From contig CAYJGW010000029.1 in assembly GCA_964369425.1 (NCBI GenBank), positions 1-33,800 of the forward strand: a stretch of DNA of 33,800 bases, read 5' to 3'. Source of the DNA: CAUPWF01 sp964369425. Lineage in GTDB: Bacteria; Bacillota; Clostridia; Lachnospirales; Lachnospiraceae. The position numbers and the translations under genes are program-made. The notes under the pieces are model-generated. The model was not told the origin of the DNA, did no database searches, and saw only the letters and a program-made list of their open reading frames with translations. Positions 31,955-33,800 of the stretch are shown here, piece after piece (within the stretch, counting starts at the first letter, position 1; the number at the start of each line of letters is the position of its first letter).

Positions 31955-33610
31955 ATGAAAAAAAGATTAGCGCTTTTACTTTCAGTAATGCTAGTTGGAA
32001 CAGCTGTTTTATCAGCTTGTGGTAGCAACGAAGAGCCAGCAGAAACTACTGAAGAAACAACAGAAGAATCAACAGGGGAAAAAGAACTTAGAGTTCAAAT
32101 CGGACCAGATCCAGAGACAATTGACCCAGCACTTAACTCAGCATCAGATGGTGGTAACATGATCATTCACTTAATGGAAGGATTATTAATCCTTGATGAG
32201 AATGGTGAATTACAACCAGGACAAGCTGAATCTTATGAAGTATCAGAAGATGGACTTACTTGGACATTTACATTACGTGATGGATTAAAGTGGTCAGATG
32301 GTTCTGACTTAACAGCAAACGACTTTGTATACACTTACAAGCGTCTAGCAGATCCTTTGACAGCAGCTCCATACGGAGAGACAATGCTTGGATCAGTAAA
32401 AGGTTTTGCTGAAGCAACAGCTGGAGATGTAGATGCTCTTGGAGTATCAGCACCAGATGACAAAACATTAGTATTCGAACTTTCAGCACCTTGTGCATAC
32501 TTTGCTGATTTAGCATCATTTGCAACAATGGTACCAGTTCAAGAAGCTACTGTAGAAGCAAACGGAGAAGCTTGGGCGACAACACCAGAGACTTATATCT
32601 CTAATGGACCATTCAAAATGACTGAGTGGGTACCAGGATCTCACATCACAATGAGCAAGAACGAAAACTACTGGGATGTAGATGCAATTAATTTAGATAA
32701 ACTTACTTTTGTATTGATGGAAGATGCTAATGCAGCACTTAGCGCATACAAAAACGGAGATATCTTAATGGCTAAGACAGTTCCAACAGAAGAGATTCCA
32801 ACTCTTCAAGAAGGAGATGACTTCTATGTAGAGCCACTTATCGGAACTTACTACTTATCAGTAAACAACACATTGCCAGAATTTGAAGATGCAAAAGTTC
32901 GTCAAGCACTTAGCTTAGCAATCGATCGTGATTTCGTAGCAAACACATTGATGCAAGGAACTTACTCACCAGCTGAGTACTTCATTGGAGATGGATGGTT
33001 AGATACTGATGGAACTACAGAGTTTAAAGAAGCTTCAAACGGTGGAGAGCCATTCTTTGATAATAGTGACTTCGAAGCAAACTTAGAAGAAGCTAAGAAA
33101 TTATTAGAAGAAGCTGGATACCCAGGTGGAGAAGGATTCCCAGTAATCACTTACAGCACAAACGATTCAGGATACCACAAAGCAGTTGCAGAATACCTAC
33201 AACAAGCATGGTCTGAATTAGGACTTACAGTAGAAGTAGAAATCGTAGAGTGGTCAAGCTTTACACCAATGCGTCGTAGTGGAGATTATCAAATCGCTCG
33301 TAACGGTTGGATTGCAGACTACAACGATGCATCTAACATGTTAGATCTTCTTTATAGCACAAACGGAAACAACGATGGTAAATACAACAACCCAGCATTT
33401 GATGAGCAAATGGACATCGCTCGTACAACAGTAGATTCAGTAGCTCGTTCTGAAGCACTTCATGCAGCAGAGCAAATCATCATGGATGAAGCAGCAATGA
33501 TTCCAGTAGCATACTACAATGACTTCTGGGTACAAAGTGATAAGATCGAAGGATCTTGGCACTCAGTATACGGTAAGTGGCACTTTATGTATGCTGACAT
33601 CGCAGAGTAA
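31955..33610 (+). CDS. oppA: Oligopeptide-binding lipoprotein OppA
   Basis: The 551-residue protein has a lipoprotein signal with lipobox LSAC (Cys22), a Glu/Thr-rich linker and an SBP_bac_5 peptide-binding domain (GPDPETIDPALNSASDGGNMI, LRDGLKWSDGSDLTANDFVYTYKR, ARNGWIADYNDASNMLDL). It binds peptides outside the membrane for OppBCDF. AGAGGAGG at 31941-31948 fits the ATG at 31955. Codon use is richer in GCT, AAC, CGT and CTT than its neighbours, which suggests strong expression. The gene lies last in the operon and ends at a strong terminator. Confidence 0.95.
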   Translation: MKKRLALLLSVMLVGTAVLSACGSNEEPAETTEETTEESTGEKELRVQIGPDPETIDPALNSASDGGNMIIHLMEGLLILDENGELQPGQAESYEVSEDGLTWTFTLRDGLKWSDGSDLTANDFVYTYKRLADPLTAAPYGETMLGSVKGFAEATAGDVDALGVSAPDDKTLVFELSAPCAYFADLASFATMVPVQEATVEANGEAWATTPETYISNGPFKMTEWVPGSHITMSKNENYWDVDAINLDKLTFVLMEDANAALSAYKNGDILMAKTVPTEEIPTLQEGDDFYVEPLIGTYYLSVNNTLPEFEDAKVRQALSLAIDRDFVANTLMQGTYSPAEYFIGDGWLDTDGTTEFKEASNGGEPFFDNSDFEANLEEAKKLLEEAGYPGGEGFPVITYSTNDSGYHKAVAEYLQQAWSELGLTVEVEIVEWSSFTPMRRSGDYQIARNGWIADYNDASNMLDLLYSTNGNNDGKYNNPAFDEQMDIARTTVDSVARSEALHAAEQIIMDEAAMIPVAYYNDFWVQSDKIEGSWHSVYGKWHFMYADIAE

Positions 33611-33647
33611 TCAAAGGTATTTACTTTAGAAATAATAGTTAAGCATT

Positions 33648-33694
33648 AAAAAATGCGGATAATTAGCAACTTAGTTGCTGGTTATCCGCTTTTT
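33648..33694 (+). terminator. Intrinsic terminator of the opp operon
   Basis: GCGGATAA (33655-33662) pairs with TTATCCGC (33682-33689), with an inner AGCAAC/GTTGCT stem and a TTTTT tract right after. A-rich bases precede it. Confidence 0.92.
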
Positions 33695-33800
33695 GTAGTT
33701 CAAGGACATGTTAAAAGATTACTTAACAGAGTTCACTCTCCTATAGTGGAATTATCTTATTTTTTTCCTGTTATAAGAGGTTTGATTTTACGGTATATAG

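Noticed and set aside
33757..33800. Possible C-terminal end of a minus-strand gene at the right edge
   Set aside because: About 14 codons (ending ITGKK and a TAA) are open to the edge, but this is too short to separate from chance.

Overview
The window looks like a chromosomal segment from a low-GC, anaerobic, fermentative Firmicute, most likely a Clostridia/Lachnospiraceae-type gut or soil bacterium. The evidence is AT-rich codon use (GCA, GTA, AGA, TTA), strong AGGAGG ribosome binding sites, short intergenic gaps, an LctP-type permease, an iron-sulfur aldo/keto reductase and complete fermentative allantoin genes. This placement is inferred from gene content, not from a marker gene. I see no tRNA, rRNA, CRISPR array or intact insertion sequence, and no gene-free stretch longer than about 300 bases.

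Region A (1-3.5 kb) and region C (14.7-23.6 kb) are two halves of one purine-ring (allantoin) fermentation locus. The left half holds the tail of an unidentified upstream gene, allantoate amidohydrolase (allC), the DUF2877 oxamic transcarbamylase component (allH) and a PucG-type ureidoglycine-glyoxylate aminotransferase. The right half holds allE, allD, a single 1001-residue gene that fuses AllF (FdrA) with AllG (DUF1116), carbamate kinase, an LctP-family carrier, a small two-helix membrane protein and an XRE-GntR-FCD regulator. Together they make oxalurate by two routes (AllE+AllD, or PucG). They then split it phosphorolytically into oxamate and carbamoyl phosphate, and use the latter to make ATP.

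Region B (3.5-13.3 kb) sits between the halves and is an amino-sugar island. It holds nagB, a NahK-type N-acetylhexosamine 1-kinase, two paralogous AraC regulators, a CUT1 sugar ABC transporter without its own ATPase, a cytoplasmic GH123-like (DUF4091) glycosidase and an HSL-type esterase. Both island promoters I could place carry direct repeats spaced exactly 21 bp next to the -35 region, as expected for AraC-family activators. A solitary RhuM-family gene with foreign-looking codon use (13.5-14.6 kb) follows the island.

Region D (23.6-33.8 kb) is ordinary chromosome: endonuclease III, an iron-sulfur aldo/keto reductase, an EAL-domain c-di-GMP phosphodiesterase with a TTG start, an EamA transporter and a complete oppBCDFA oligopeptide transporter operon closed by a strong terminator.

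The points most worth following up are the fused and split oxamic transcarbamylase, the LctP carrier as a candidate oxamate exporter, the three-domain regulator with a candidate operator at the allE start site, and the GalNAc-type island with phased AraC sites.
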